In this document: positions 1 through 8,472 of the stretch, in pieces
How positions within the stretch are numbered: the stretch's first letter is position 1
How the letters are laid out: every line of letters begins with the position of its first letter
DNA from: Symbiodinium natans
Lineage: Eukaryota; Sar; Dinophyceae; Suessiales; Symbiodiniaceae
Direction: 5' to 3'
Assembly (NCBI GenBank): GCA_905221605.1
Contig: CAJNDS010002263.1
Span: 1-22,500 of the forward strand
DNA length: 22,500 nt
The notes under the pieces: generated by a model
What the model was told of the DNA's origin: nothing
The model's database searches: none
Seen by the model: only the letters and a program-made list of their open reading frames with translations
Translations under genes and position numbers: made by a program

Positions 1-2
1 TC

Positions 3-476
3 TTTGAGCCACACACATTGGAGGATGGAAAGAGCTTGGCCATAGAGCCCTTGACACCAGCGTTCGCATTGCGCAGCACTACCAGTCACTACCACCTTCA
101 GTTGCCTAGAGTGCAGCCGCTCGGCTACGACAAAAAAGAACTCGACAAAGCCGTCAGACACAAAGAACCCAGCACCCTCGCACTCCTTAGTCGCGTTCAG
201 GAACTCTGCAATCAGCAGAACCACACGAGGCTTCACTCGGATACCCTCAATGCAATTGTTTTGCAGGCTGCAGGCGACATCTATCCACCTGAACGGAGGA
301 TAGCACCTAAACCAGACGCAGAGTTTCCCAAACTCTGGGAGTTGAGGCGTAAGCTCAGGAACGCTAAACTCTGCACCATGCTTGGTATCTTCAAATTCTG
401 GAAACAGTGGACCCAATACCAAAAACGCGTTAAAGAGGCGAGAGTCGCTTGCATTGCACGAAAACGCAAATACACC
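3..476 (+). pseudogene. Partial ORF resembling a non-LTR retrotransposon linker region
   Basis: This frame is open from the left window edge, so its true start lies outside; the first possible initiation codon in view is a TTG, which I do not trust. The roughly 155 residues are basic and rich in Trp, Leu and Arg (for example WELRRKLRNAKLCTML and FKFWKQWTQYQK). That composition resembles the linker between the endonuclease and reverse transcriptase of LINE-type ORF2 proteins. No catalytic endonuclease or RT motif is visible, so the assignment is inference from composition only. The frame is cut at the ten-T run that opens the neighbouring repeat, and the last residues before its stop are repeat-derived. 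I could not find where the ORF resumes. It could equally be an unrelated basic hypothetical protein. Confidence 0.35.
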
Positions 477-1337
477 TTTTTTTTTTGGACTGACGCCTCT
501 TTACTACATCAGTAGCGCAGTAGGCCGGTCTTGTTGGGCTCGACATAACAGGTGAAACAAAGTCAGCGCACTTAAACCACCAAACACACCACGCAACCAC
601 CCAAGAACCAACGAAACAGAAGAAACAAAGCAAGCAAAGGCGCAGACCTACTAGGTAACCCCACGCACTCAGTACTCGAAGTCGTCGTTGAAGTTCCGGT
701 GCAATCATATAGCACAGAGCATGCGGGGAATCGCAAAATGCGACACTGCCAGATTCTCAAAACCACCATCATGTAGCAACTGGTGCGACATCATTCGAAT
801 CGAACCGAGGTCATCACTCGAGTCAGGATCCCTACCCGTCGTTAAGGACAGATAACGGACCCAGAGTGGCAAAGGGATGTTGCAGGTCAGACTTCCCAAG
901 GGAGAGGAAAGACGTGCGTATGCCCCATGGTGGTCAGCCAGTGGGGACTTAACAGCGAACTATCAAAGCAAGACCGGCCCAGGGCACGGTGGTCAGCTAG
1001 TGGAGCAGCCCCAAGCAAAGGGCCTCCGCTCACCCTGGCTTGCAGCTGCGCCCATCCGGAAAGATGTCCACGCACGAGCAAAGTCTTATTAGACGGCCAG
1101 AGGGAGGCCAAGCCTTGACTACGTGAGTGACTATAGCGACCGATTCCACCGTGAGCGTCATCAGCACGTTGCCAAACCTTAAAAGCACAGAGTTTAAAGT
1201 GGCGACCGAAGACTCTCTGTCAAGACATTGCACACAAGGCCACACAGCTTTTGCGTTGGCCTGCGCATCAGTTTTCCCTCCAAACCCTAACCCCATGAGA
1301 TACGTCGGTAAGGAGATGGAAGGGCTCACATCACATT
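477..1337 (-). repeat. Dispersed repeat, copy A, poly-A ended on the minus strand
   Basis: This 861-bp block is repeated at 1708-2549, and both boundaries coincide: a run of ten T at the left and the sequence CACATCACATT at the right. By eye the first 84 bases after the T-run are about 90% identical between copies, with more indels further in. Read on the minus strand it would be a unit ending in a poly-A tail, as expected of a retroposon. A small hairpin (CTAC-ATCA-GTAG, 504-515) lies just inside the tail. No long ORF spans it. I saw no target-site duplication, so retroposition is inferred rather than shown. Confidence 0.7.
731..743. other. Conserved inverted repeat TCGCAAAATGCGA in copy A
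   Basis: A 5-bp perfect inverted repeat around AAA. The same motif occurs at the equivalent place in copies B (1959-1971) and C (2866-2878), inside the best-conserved stretch of the repeat. Confidence 0.5.
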
Positions 1338-1707
1338 TGCGCGCGGTCAGCCACTGGGAACTCACAAGTAAGACTGCAGACCAGCTTAGGGCTTCCCATG
1401 GTGGTCAGAAAGGCAGCTGCAAGCCGCAGCCAAGAGCAGCAGGCTTCTTGGAGGCTTCCAGAACGGAATCCAGGTTCTTCATTGATGCGGAAGACACAGA
1501 TTCCGCGCCGGAAGAGACACTGTACTCCGGCAAGGTTTGGACCTTGTTCACACCCGCGTTGTTGCCACGGGGCAAGACAAGTGGGCTTTTCAAGGGCAGC
1601 ACACGTTGGAGAAACACAGCCATCCGAGCAGTAGTGTCAGGCCATTCCAGGTTAAAGACGGACCAAAAGTACTTAATGTTCTAATTGGCCACCAAGGCTG
1701 CTAGAGC
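1338..1707. other. Spacer between repeat copies, no gene seen
   Basis: This stretch is unique between the right end of copy A and the T-run of copy B. It carries another short instance of the CATGGTGGTCAG motif (near 1396) that also occurs twice inside each full repeat copy. Short open frames exist on both strands, but none shows a recognisable domain. I see nothing else in it. Confidence 0.4.
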
Positions 1708-2549
1708 TTTTTTTTTTTTGGACTGGTGCCTCTTTACTACATCAGTAGCACAGTAGGCCGGTCTTGTTGGGCTCGACGTAAAGGGTGAAACAGAGTCAGC
1801 GCACACAACCCGCCAGACACAACACGAAACCACCAAGCAAACAGACACCGAAGAAACAAAGCAAGCAATCGCGCTAAACACCTAGAAACCCCACGGACTC
1901 AGTACGAGGTCGTCAATGAAGTCCTGGTTCACAAAGAAGCACAGAGCTTGTGGGGGATTCGCAAAATGCGACGTTGCCAGATTCTCAAAATCACCATCAT
2001 GTAGCCACTGGTGCGACAGCGGTTATTCAAACCGAGGTCATCAGACGAGGTTCGGATCACTTAATGTTGTCAAGGAAAGACAACCGACACTCAATGGCGA
2101 AAGGATGTTGCAAGTCAGACTCCCTAGGGGGGATGAAAGATGTGCATATGCCCCATGGTGGTCAGCCAGTGGGGACTTAACAGCAAGAACAATCAAGGCA
2201 AGACCGGCCCAGGGCACTCCATGGTGGTCAGCCAGTGGAGTAGCTCCGAGCACAGGGTTCACCAGTCAACCTGGCGTATAAGTGCCCACCCTCAGAGGTG
2301 CCCGCGCACGGCCAGAGGGGGGGCGAGAGTAGCAGCAGCTACCGATTCCACGGGGAGAGTCCACAGCGAGTCACCAAACCCTTAACGCCACAGGGTTTAT
2401 AATGACAACGAGGGACCTCCCAGTCCAGGCATCTTCACACAAGGCTACGCCACCTTGGCGCTGGCCTGCGCATCGGCACGCATCAGGTCCCTCCAAACCC
2501 AAACCCGCGAGGTACGTCGGTAAGGAGATGGGAGGGCTCACATCACATT
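1708..2549 (-). repeat. Dispersed repeat, copy B, poly-A ended on the minus strand
   Basis: This is the second full copy (842 bp) of the repeat at 477-1337, in the same orientation. It starts with a run of twelve T and ends at CACATCACATT. The minus-strand end next to the tail has the same out-of-context peptide in both copies (SPTRPAYCATDVVKR), but the frame is not open across the unit, so this reflects DNA homology. The internal motif CATGGTGGTCAGCCAGTGG occurs at about 2154 and 2220. The flanks of copies A and B differ, which argues for two insertions or for a diverged array. Confidence 0.7.
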
Positions 2550-2786
2550 GGTGCCGAAGTGCAAGGATCTCCATGATATTGCTACTTTGATCCAATCAGA
2601 GCCTTCAGGTAACATCCACGCGGGCGGGGAGCCCACTTGCCCTGCCGCATGCCAAGCTCAGACGAGGGTGACCCTCAAGAGTCTCAAGAGGGCCAGGTTG
2701 TTCTACAAGTGAGGAGTGGCTCCCTGCCAAGTCAGCGGATGCATAATCGCCACGTAGAAGTGTCCACAGCCAGCGCGCCGAACTGC
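2550..2786. other. Spacer, no gene seen
   Basis: No ORF with recognisable content. A short patch (CAAGTCAGCG near 2729) matches the interior of the repeat and may be the decayed left part of copy C. Confidence 0.3.
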
Positions 2787-2945
2787 TAGGTCACCCTGTG
2801 CACTCAGTACTTGAAATCGTCGAAGAGGCCGGGAGCACACAAGTGGCACCGAGCGCGCAGGTGCGTCGCAAAATGCGACATTGCCAGATTCACAAAACCA
2901 CCATCATGCAGCCACCGATGCGAATACATTCAGCACCAGCCAAGG
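2787..2945 (-). repeat. Dispersed repeat, partial copy C
   Basis: This is homologous to 648-810 of copy A and 1882-2040 of copy B: it shares CTAGGT, then CTCAGTACT, the TCGCAAAATGCGA hairpin and CCAGATTCACAAAACCACC. It has no T-run tail and its right-hand part is lost, so it is a degraded or truncated copy. Together the three copies show the element has been active or duplicated locally. Confidence 0.6.
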
Positions 2946-3253
2946 CCGTTCACGAGAAGGTTCACAGGGGATGGAGGTAACTGCCGCACGCAGGGCCGAA
3001 GGATCAGGGTCCTTGGGTGCCATGACAGTACATCTCAAACCAGAAGCTGTTGAGTCGCTGCTTGGTTGGATGTTTAGCTCGCATGAGCTTCTTAATGGCA
3101 GCCTAATGAGCAGTGGCTGCGTCATACCACTCATTTTGGGGACGTTGTGGCCCATGCTTGGTGGGTGTGGTGCTGATCCCTTTCCAACGCGCATCGAAGA
3201 TGACTGGGAGCCGGAAAGGGGCTGAGACATCAACTTCTCGCAAAGCTGCAAGG

Positions 3254-4210
3254 TCAGTGGTTTCGCAGCTCCGAGAAGCGCCAATCATTCACCTGTGCCT
3301 CGGATTCGTCCTCCGCATCCGACATGTCATCCATCGGGCAGGGAGAACCTTCGTTAGTTTCGGAAGAGATGCTGACGACCTCGGCAAGCCGGATGGCGTC
3401 AAGGTGGGCAGGGGGGAGGTCCGGCCTAAATTCTTGATAGCGCCCTGCAGCGTGATGCCTAGAAACGTGCTCAGGCTGGGCTGGGCAAGCCTGGCCGTTT
3501 CCACGTCTGTGTGCTTAGCAGCTGCGACCCATGCCTGCAAGGCTTCTTGGGAGGCTTGGCCAGTGACTTGTGGCAGTCCACTGTGCGCGTCCATCACATA
3601 TTGGGCAGTAGGGCACTTGGGACACCGATAAGCGCGGCCAGCCAAGAAGGCCACCATGGCTGCGGGCGGCACATTGATCTGCAGGTCAGTAATTTTATTG
3701 TCAGATTCAGGAAAACCAATAACAATGGGCAGCCCTGCCGTTCGCTCCAGGGGACCTTTTTGGTGGGACTCGAATGCGAGCAGAAGTGCACCGAGCCAAT
3801 AATCTGGGTCAGCGTAGCTGAGCGTTGCAGGAAAACTGGCATTGATGACACTTGGCAAGTCCGACACCGCAGAGAAAAGATCCGCGATGTACTGCGCTGT
3901 GGTAAGAAAGCCATACCCCACCAGGGACTCCGAAAGCCTTGCTTTGTCCAGCTGCGGGGACCGGGCAATCCAACATTTCAGCAAGGTCGAAATGCTGCAA
4001 TGCCCCCGACAATCTAAGACACTGCGTGATGATGGGGTCATAAACCTTTAAATACGCTGCCGCAAACGTTTCAGGCAGATGCAGTAGCGTGTCAGCGATT
4101 CCGATCAGCATCTCCGAGTCTTGCAGCTGGTTCGGTATGCCGTTCAAAAACACCTCATAGGCCCTATATGCCCGAAGCTGCTGGCAGTGTGTTGTGAGGT
4201 GTTGCGACTT
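3254..4210 (-). pseudogene. Third ORF of the helicase cassette, frameshifted
   Basis: The coding signal runs through three segments. The first, upstream of about 3960, is a frame entered without an ATG; the only nearby initiation codon is a GTG at 4151-4153. It then moves by one extra base, near the four-C run at 3956-3959, into the frame of 4041-3289. Near 3340 it moves back into a frame that gives a short acidic tail (MDDMSDAEDESEAQ) and stops at 3254. The middle segment has an YRCPKC element, which is a possible half zinc site. I recognise no family. It lies directly downstream of ORF2 on the same strand. Two compensating single-base indels suggest a recent pseudogene or assembly errors; introns or programmed shifts are less likely alternatives. 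Confidence 0.5.
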
Positions 4211-4998
4211 TCCTTGCGAGCTTGGACAGCGGGCACAGGCCTGGCGGGGATGGGCGTCGGGCCATGGGGAGGCATAGGGAGATACGATTTTGGTTCCGTC
4301 AGGCCAAGTGAGTCCGTGGGAGACTTAGCGCAAGGGGGCTGTGATGCCTTAACCGTCCTAATCCCATCCGGAAATGTTGCGTGCATGGGCCGTGTCCGGG
4401 GGCTGGGTGGACGTCGTACGCCAGGCGGCGGGTCCCTAATGTTGCCGCCACTACGGGGTGGACACGAGGCGGCGCTACCCCCTCCGATCCTGTGAGCAAC
4501 TTCACTAGAGGGAGTCGTCACACAAGCATCCAGAGCACTAGGACTCACGGCCGGCACAACCGCAGGCTTTTTCGTTGCAGGCTCCTTCGTCAGTGGTCCT
4601 CTCTCCCGCGTTGGGGTGACGCAGGGTGTTCGGGAAACGTCCCGTTTAGCTGGCGGAGGTGGGCTGACAGCTGCCGCAATGGAGCCCCCCGCGGCCCGAG
4701 GCTTGAGCCATGGTGTACCCCACCGTTCACCATGGCGCGCGTTGGTGGTAGCCTCGCTTTGGGCTGGTGACTGCTGCGGCGTAAGAACCTCGACTGCAGT
4801 AGCAGCTACCACGTCGGGACTGTGACTACCCGCGGGCACAGGGCTGTTTCCCGGAGAGTCCACATCAATCGCAGTTTCGGAGGCAGCCTTACCCGTACGA
4901 ACAGGTAGGAGGTGAAGACCGCGGGGGGCTCGCATTACGCCGGCCTTGTGTTCGAAAGCCGGGTCAGCGCGTTGAGCAGATCCCCGCTTGGGCGGCAT
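4144..4998 (-). CDS. Second ORF of the helicase cassette, Pro/Ala-rich basic protein
   Basis: I chose the ATG at 4996-4998 because it lies one base after the helicase stop codon (TAG-G-ATG) and opens with a basic MPPKRGSAQR stretch. An earlier in-frame ATG at 5100 would require reading the helicase 3' end in another frame. The product is about 284 residues, rich in Pro, Ala, Ser, Thr and Arg, with no predicted fold, membrane segment or known motif. It is likely disordered and could bind nucleic acid through its basic patches, which is inference from composition. The stop (TGA, 4144-4146) follows five T in the coding strand, and the next frame over is open through this point into ORF3. The protein may therefore be separate or a linker to ORF3. 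Confidence 0.5.
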   Translation of the reverse strand: MPPKRGSAQRADPAFEHKAGVMRAPRGLHLLPVRTGKAASETAIDVDSPGNSPVPAGSHSPDVVAATAVEVLTPQQSPAQSEATTNARHGERWGTPWLKPRAAGGSIAAAVSPPPPAKRDVSRTPCVTPTRERGPLTKEPATKKPAVVPAVSPSALDACVTTPSSEVAHRIGGGSAASCPPRSGGNIRDPPPGVRRPPSPRTRPMHATFPDGIRTVKASQPPCAKSPTDSLGLTEPKSYLPMPPHGPTPIPARPVPAVQARKESRNTSQHTASSFGHIGPMRCF

Positions 4999-4999
4999 C

Positions 5000-7783
5000 C
5001 TAATGCTGGTATCCCCTAGCAAGCAGGTGAGGTACTGGGCGACCCCATCTCCTTCCCTCACCGGCTGATACCGGCTGGAAGGGGACACAATACACAGCAT
5101 TGGGCAGGGGCTCTAGGACGAAGCCGCGCGTTTGCAGACTAGCAATGGTGCCCGAGTAGGAGTTGGAGGTGAAAGAGGGACTCCCCCATCCTTCTTGCTT
5201 AAGTGTGCGGTAAAAAACTTCCCGCTTATCTCCCCAGGTGGCCTTCAAGGCCCACGCTTGATGCAGGGGTGGTGTTTCAAAGAGGTCCAGCCCAACTTTG
5301 CGTTCCGCAGGCAGCACGATGCTGGCTACTGTCCGTTCTCGGAAGGCTTGCTTGTGTAATGCCTTTGCAACGCCAGGGCCATCCATGCTCCACAAGCTGG
5401 CTTGTGTGCGCACATATTCCGCGCATTCAATCAGGCCTCCGGTTGCGCAGGCCGCCATTTGGAAGCATGCACCTATACCATCAGAGTAGTGCGGTGCCAC
5501 GAAAACCAAAGCCCCAAGTCCTCTCGTGAAGGAGGAGGTGGCTCGGGCAAACCCTGCCTCGCTACTAAACAGGAATCCAGAAGCCCGACAAGTCACAAAG
5601 ACACCTATCCCAAATGTGGGGCCAGTGGAGCAAGCCGTGGTGATAGCGCCGAAGAAGCGTTTAAGGGACCCTATGCGATTCATGAGGAAGGTCCGAAACG
5701 TCACAAGGCTCCAAGTGTTGGGCGCGCCAGTCAGCGGGAAATCTTCCGCGGTTTGGCAGGCTTCAAGAAGGCTCATATCGTCATCGCCCAGTGGGTCTGC
5801 GGGGAGACTCAACTGCAGCATAAACTTCATTTGAGTAACAATCCTGGCATACTGAGAGACCATCCCGATAGGGGAGTCATGATAGACCTGGTGCCCAAAA
5901 GTGAGCACAATGTCCGCCAGGACCATGCTGAGGTCGTAGCTTCTGCCTATTTTGGTTTGGGTCTCATCCTGATCTTGCACCCGTACCCATCGACACGTTT
6001 CCATCCACCTGCCTGCAAGGCTACGCAGTGGCCGCCCGAGCAGGTGCTGCATCGTGGGACCTGGTGGCATAAGTAGCCGAGGGACCCCGCCTATCAGCTC
6101 AAAGCGGCACGCCTCCGAGTACCGACATGCGTATAGAATGGCAGCAATCTCAGGAGGGAGGCGCATGGATGAACAGAGCGAGAGGTTGATAGCCGGTCCG
6201 ACAATGGCCTTCAGCCCGGCGGCCTGCATGACTGTCTCGGCTTGCTTCGGTTTTACGATGCTCATACAGAGAATCGATTCCAGCATCGAGACCGCTGAGA
6301 ACAACACTTCAGACGCTCCAGAGGAACGGTGGGGCTTGCCCCAAGAGGGCATCTCGCCTTGTCCCTTTTTCCACGGGCCGGAACTTTGGGCCGTTTGCCG
6401 CAAAAGGGCCGCAGGCAAGGTGGCTGGCGTGTGGAGGTCGGCAGGGACCGCATTGAGACCACAAATCTTTTGCTCCAACAACTCCGTGACGAAGTGGTAA
6501 TTGGGCCGCGATCCTCCAGCGGGCTGTCTGTGGTCGCCAATCATGACATCGAGTGCATGCTTGATGTGCGCCAGGATGGTGTTGGAACCCGGTGTGCCCA
6601 ATTGCTGGGCTTCATCTCGGAGGAGCAACTCAACATCCTTTAGACGGTTAATGAGCTGCGAGTAGGGAAAGCTAAGCCTTGCCACAATCGTACCATGCGT
6701 CGTGGCTACAAGTAGCCCCCGGTACAAATCGTGCACATCAAAAGGGAGCTTATGTGTGTCCTTCTCCTTGTTACCCGGTATGCGAACGATGCGGCTGCGA
6801 ACAAATTCATTGCTGGCAGTCGTGAGCCTATCAACCGCTTCGGCATAAGCCCGAACCGATTCATTGCCATGAGCTGTGTACAGGGTGAGCCGGTTCGTCA
6901 GGCACGCAAGAAGAACTCCTAGAAACGCGCAGGATCGTGTCTTCCCGCTGCCGGGCGCACCCGTTATGAATACAGAAGTACGATTCGCGGCCAGGCCGTA
7001 CGAGCACGCTCCCAGCAGCGCTGCCAGGTGTCCGTCCGCCCCCCAAAAGGTATCACAGAGGCACGTGAGGAAGGCGGGACCAACCGCGAGCGCAAAGACG
7101 CTGGCGCGAGTCCTCGGATCGTGCTCGTTACTCAACGAGTCATGGGACAGGCGTAGACACTCCGCATGCCACAGCGCAGGAGTCCGGGCGTCCTCCTGGC
7201 CGGGCAGCGGAGAGTCAGGCAGCGTGGCTAACACGCCACTCAGCAGCGTCGGCGTCCATTCTTTGCGATAGGTTTGTTCCTCCGCAAGCCAAAGGTTAAG
7301 GAAGCTTTGCAAGGTGTTGGAAGCCCCCGGACCCGCAGTAGGCGATGCCTGCGCAGCTTGCGTTGCGTGCTTGCCTCTGAAGACTTGGCAGACCTCCGGG
7401 TGAATGAGCTGTGCCCATGTGTCGTGCCAGTTCCCTCTCACCACTAGCCCGATAATGAGGACAAGCACTAAATCTGTGAGAAAGCCCGGCAACCAATGTG
7501 GCTGCCGGATGGCATCAAGAGGCGAGTCTTCTAGCGGAACGCCCAATGCAACATGTTGCCTTTCCCTAGGCATGTGTAACAGAGCATCCCAAAGCGGGGT
7601 AGAGGCTCCTCCGGGCAGAACTTCAAGCTGGCTGACTCTCGGCAGTGAGGGTCGTTGCGCGAATTGGTTGTGCTGTTCATCTGTGGAAGATTGTGGCTGA
7701 TCAGTGATGTTTTTGTCATGTTTTGGATCAGCTTGTATAGGTTTGTTTTGCTTCGGAGTGATTGGGAATCCGTGTGATCCCAT
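5000..7783 (-). CDS. SF1 helicase-like protein, Upf1-type motifs, 927 aa
   Basis: The start is the first ATG after an in-frame stop at 7820-7822. The N-terminal 100 residues are polar; a hydrophobic stretch follows (102-115). Helicase motifs appear in the expected order: Walker A GAPGSGKT (275-282), a motif Ia-like TAHGNESV (303-310), motif II DEAQQ (390-394), motif III GDHRQ (416-420), a segment like the Upf1 YRMHPEI region (SSMRLPPEI, 538-546), IGMVSQY (639-645) and motif VI-like ATSSFTRG (748-755). Motif V is not obvious. This order is typical of SF1 helicases of the Upf1/Dna2 group, which unwind RNA or DNA using ATP. No zinc-rich CH domain, Rep nuclease or transposase is visible. It is intron-free and heads a three-ORF cassette, so a mobile or virus-like origin is plausible but unproven. 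Confidence 0.75.
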   Translation of the reverse strand: MGSHGFPITPKQNKPIQADPKHDKNITDQPQSSTDEQHNQFAQRPSLPRVSQLEVLPGGASTPLWDALLHMPRERQHVALGVPLEDSPLDAIRQPHWLPGFLTDLVLVLIIGLVVRGNWHDTWAQLIHPEVCQVFRGKHATQAAQASPTAGPGASNTLQSFLNLWLAEEQTYRKEWTPTLLSGVLATLPDSPLPGQEDARTPALWHAECLRLSHDSLSNEHDPRTRASVFALAVGPAFLTCLCDTFWGADGHLAALLGACSYGLAANRTSVFITGAPGSGKTRSCAFLGVLLACLTNRLTLYTAHGNESVRAYAEAVDRLTTASNEFVRSRIVRIPGNKEKDTHKLPFDVHDLYRGLLVATTHGTIVARLSFPYSQLINRLKDVELLLRDEAQQLGTPGSNTILAHIKHALDVMIGDHRQPAGGSRPNYHFVTELLEQKICGLNAVPADLHTPATLPAALLRQTAQSSGPWKKGQGEMPSWGKPHRSSGASEVLFSAVSMLESILCMSIVKPKQAETVMQAAGLKAIVGPAINLSLCSSMRLPPEIAAILYACRYSEACRFELIGGVPRLLMPPGPTMQHLLGRPLRSLAGRWMETCRWVRVQDQDETQTKIGRSYDLSMVLADIVLTFGHQVYHDSPIGMVSQYARIVTQMKFMLQLSLPADPLGDDDMSLLEACQTAEDFPLTGAPNTWSLVTFRTFLMNRIGSLKRFFGAITTACSTGPTFGIGVFVTCRASGFLFSSEAGFARATSSFTRGLGALVFVAPHYSDGIGACFQMAACATGGLIECAEYVRTQASLWSMDGPGVAKALHKQAFRERTVASIVLPAERKVGLDLFETPPLHQAWALKATWGDKREVFYRTLKQEGWGSPSFTSNSYSGTIASLQTRGFVLEPLPNAVYCVPFQPVSAGEGRRWGRPVPHLLARGYQH

Positions 7784-7934
7784 CCTCGATGGTTTATGCC
7801 TCGTTGATTTCCAAGGAAATCATACGAGTGTGTTTTTGCCCAATACGCTATTTAAAGTGAGTGTGCAGTGTGTAGGAACTTCGTTCTGAAGCTGAGTTTA
7901 AGCTCACAAGAGAGAATTCGTTTAGTTTGTGCAC

Positions 7935-7954
7935 TTCGTGACTTTTGGCTCAAG
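7935..7954 (+). other. Relic of the dinoflagellate spliced leader
   Basis: The 12 bases TTTTGGCTCAAG (7943-7954) match the 3' end of the 22-nt dinoflagellate spliced leader exactly. The preceding bases align with its 5' half if two single-base gaps and two substitutions are allowed. Such relics are known to mark genes that re-entered the genome as cDNA of trans-spliced mRNA. It is in the sense orientation, 518 bases before the copia ATG. A chance 12-mer match in a window of this size is unlikely but not excluded. Confidence 0.55.
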
Positions 7955-8057
7955 TGGCTCTGACTGTGAAAAAGAGAGAGTTGTCCGCACTTGTGTGAGA
8001 GGTCAGGGTTCGTGCTTTCAAGGGAAAAGGTACCAGAGGGACCTTCGGTTTTTCACG

Positions 8058-8074
8058 TGGTAGCGGAGCTTGTG
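8058..8074 (+). promoter_or_regulatory. Possible tRNA primer-binding site of the copia element
   Basis: TGGTAGCGGAGCTTGTG begins with the TGGTAGCG seen in primer-binding sites complementary to initiator tRNA-Met (as in Ty1). It lies two bases after TTTTTCA, which would fit an LTR ending in CA. No matching 3' LTR was found, so this remains weak. Confidence 0.2.
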
Positions 8075-8095
8075 CCTTGTGGTACGAGCCCGTGT

Positions 8096-8461
8096 ATGGT
8101 CTTTGGTTGTCTGTCAGGACTCTGTGAGTGCCTGGAGGCAAGTTTGGGTTTGGAGCCCAGACTGCCAGTGGACCGGAATCTCTTGTACTCGGACCGTGTA
8201 AGTGAGTACCGGGAAGCCTATCCTGTGAGGAGGCGGATCCGGACTCATCAGGCTTGGAAGCAGTTGGTTCAGCGGCTGTTGAGGCACTTTGGAGCCCGGG
8301 CAAGGTGGTTTGTCTGGAACTGGATTGGTTGTGACCGATCTTGGAGGAATACGGTGCTTGGTAGAGTAGAACTAAGGTTCTTCAGGAGCCTGGACCATCT
8401 GGTGTTGGTGAGAGAATTTTCGCCAGAAGACGTTGTGGAGAGACTGCAGGCTGGAGCCTGA
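8096..8461 (+). CDS. Small upstream ORF in the copia leader
   Basis: This is a 121-residue ATG-initiated frame that ends 11 bases before the gag ATG and is in a different frame. The same frame is open further upstream to about 7991. The product is basic and Trp/Arg-rich toward its end, with no known domain. It may be a genuine leader peptide that affects gag initiation, or simply an open stretch of 5' UTR; nothing in the sequence decides this. Confidence 0.2.
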   Translation: MVFGCLSGLCECLEASLGLEPRLPVDRNLLYSDRVSEYREAYPVRRRIRTHQAWKQLVQRLLRHFGARARWFVWNWIGCDRSWRNTVLGRVELRFFRSLDHLVLVREFSPEDVVERLQAGA

Positions 8462-8472
8462 GTTCAGGAACT

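Larger units (their letters stand above)
7784..8472. other. Divergent gap between helicase cassette and copia element
   Basis: The two flanking coding regions are transcribed away from each other. The left part is AT-rich, with TATTTAAAG near 7849, which may be a promoter for either side but is not diagnostic. The spliced-leader relic, primer-binding-site candidate and small ORF listed separately lie within it. I found no copy of this sequence downstream of the copia ORF, so a 5' LTR could not be confirmed. Confidence 0.5.

Noticed and set aside
3113-3631. Plus-strand 172-aa ORF over the ORF3 region
   Set aside because: The minus-strand frames form a coherent cassette; this one has no domain and overlaps them.
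4702-4709. CTTGAGCC, an 8-base match to the complement of the spliced leader (another partial match at about 5-11)
   Set aside because: Eight bases are expected by chance in this window, and this one lies inside ORF2.
5132-7271. Plus-strand ORFs up to 224 aa opposite the helicase
   Set aside because: Antisense shadows; the minus frame carries ordered helicase motifs.
7849-7857. TATTTAAAG as a TATA box for the copia element
   Set aside because: Dinoflagellates generally lack a canonical TATA box, and the motif is common in AT-rich sequence.
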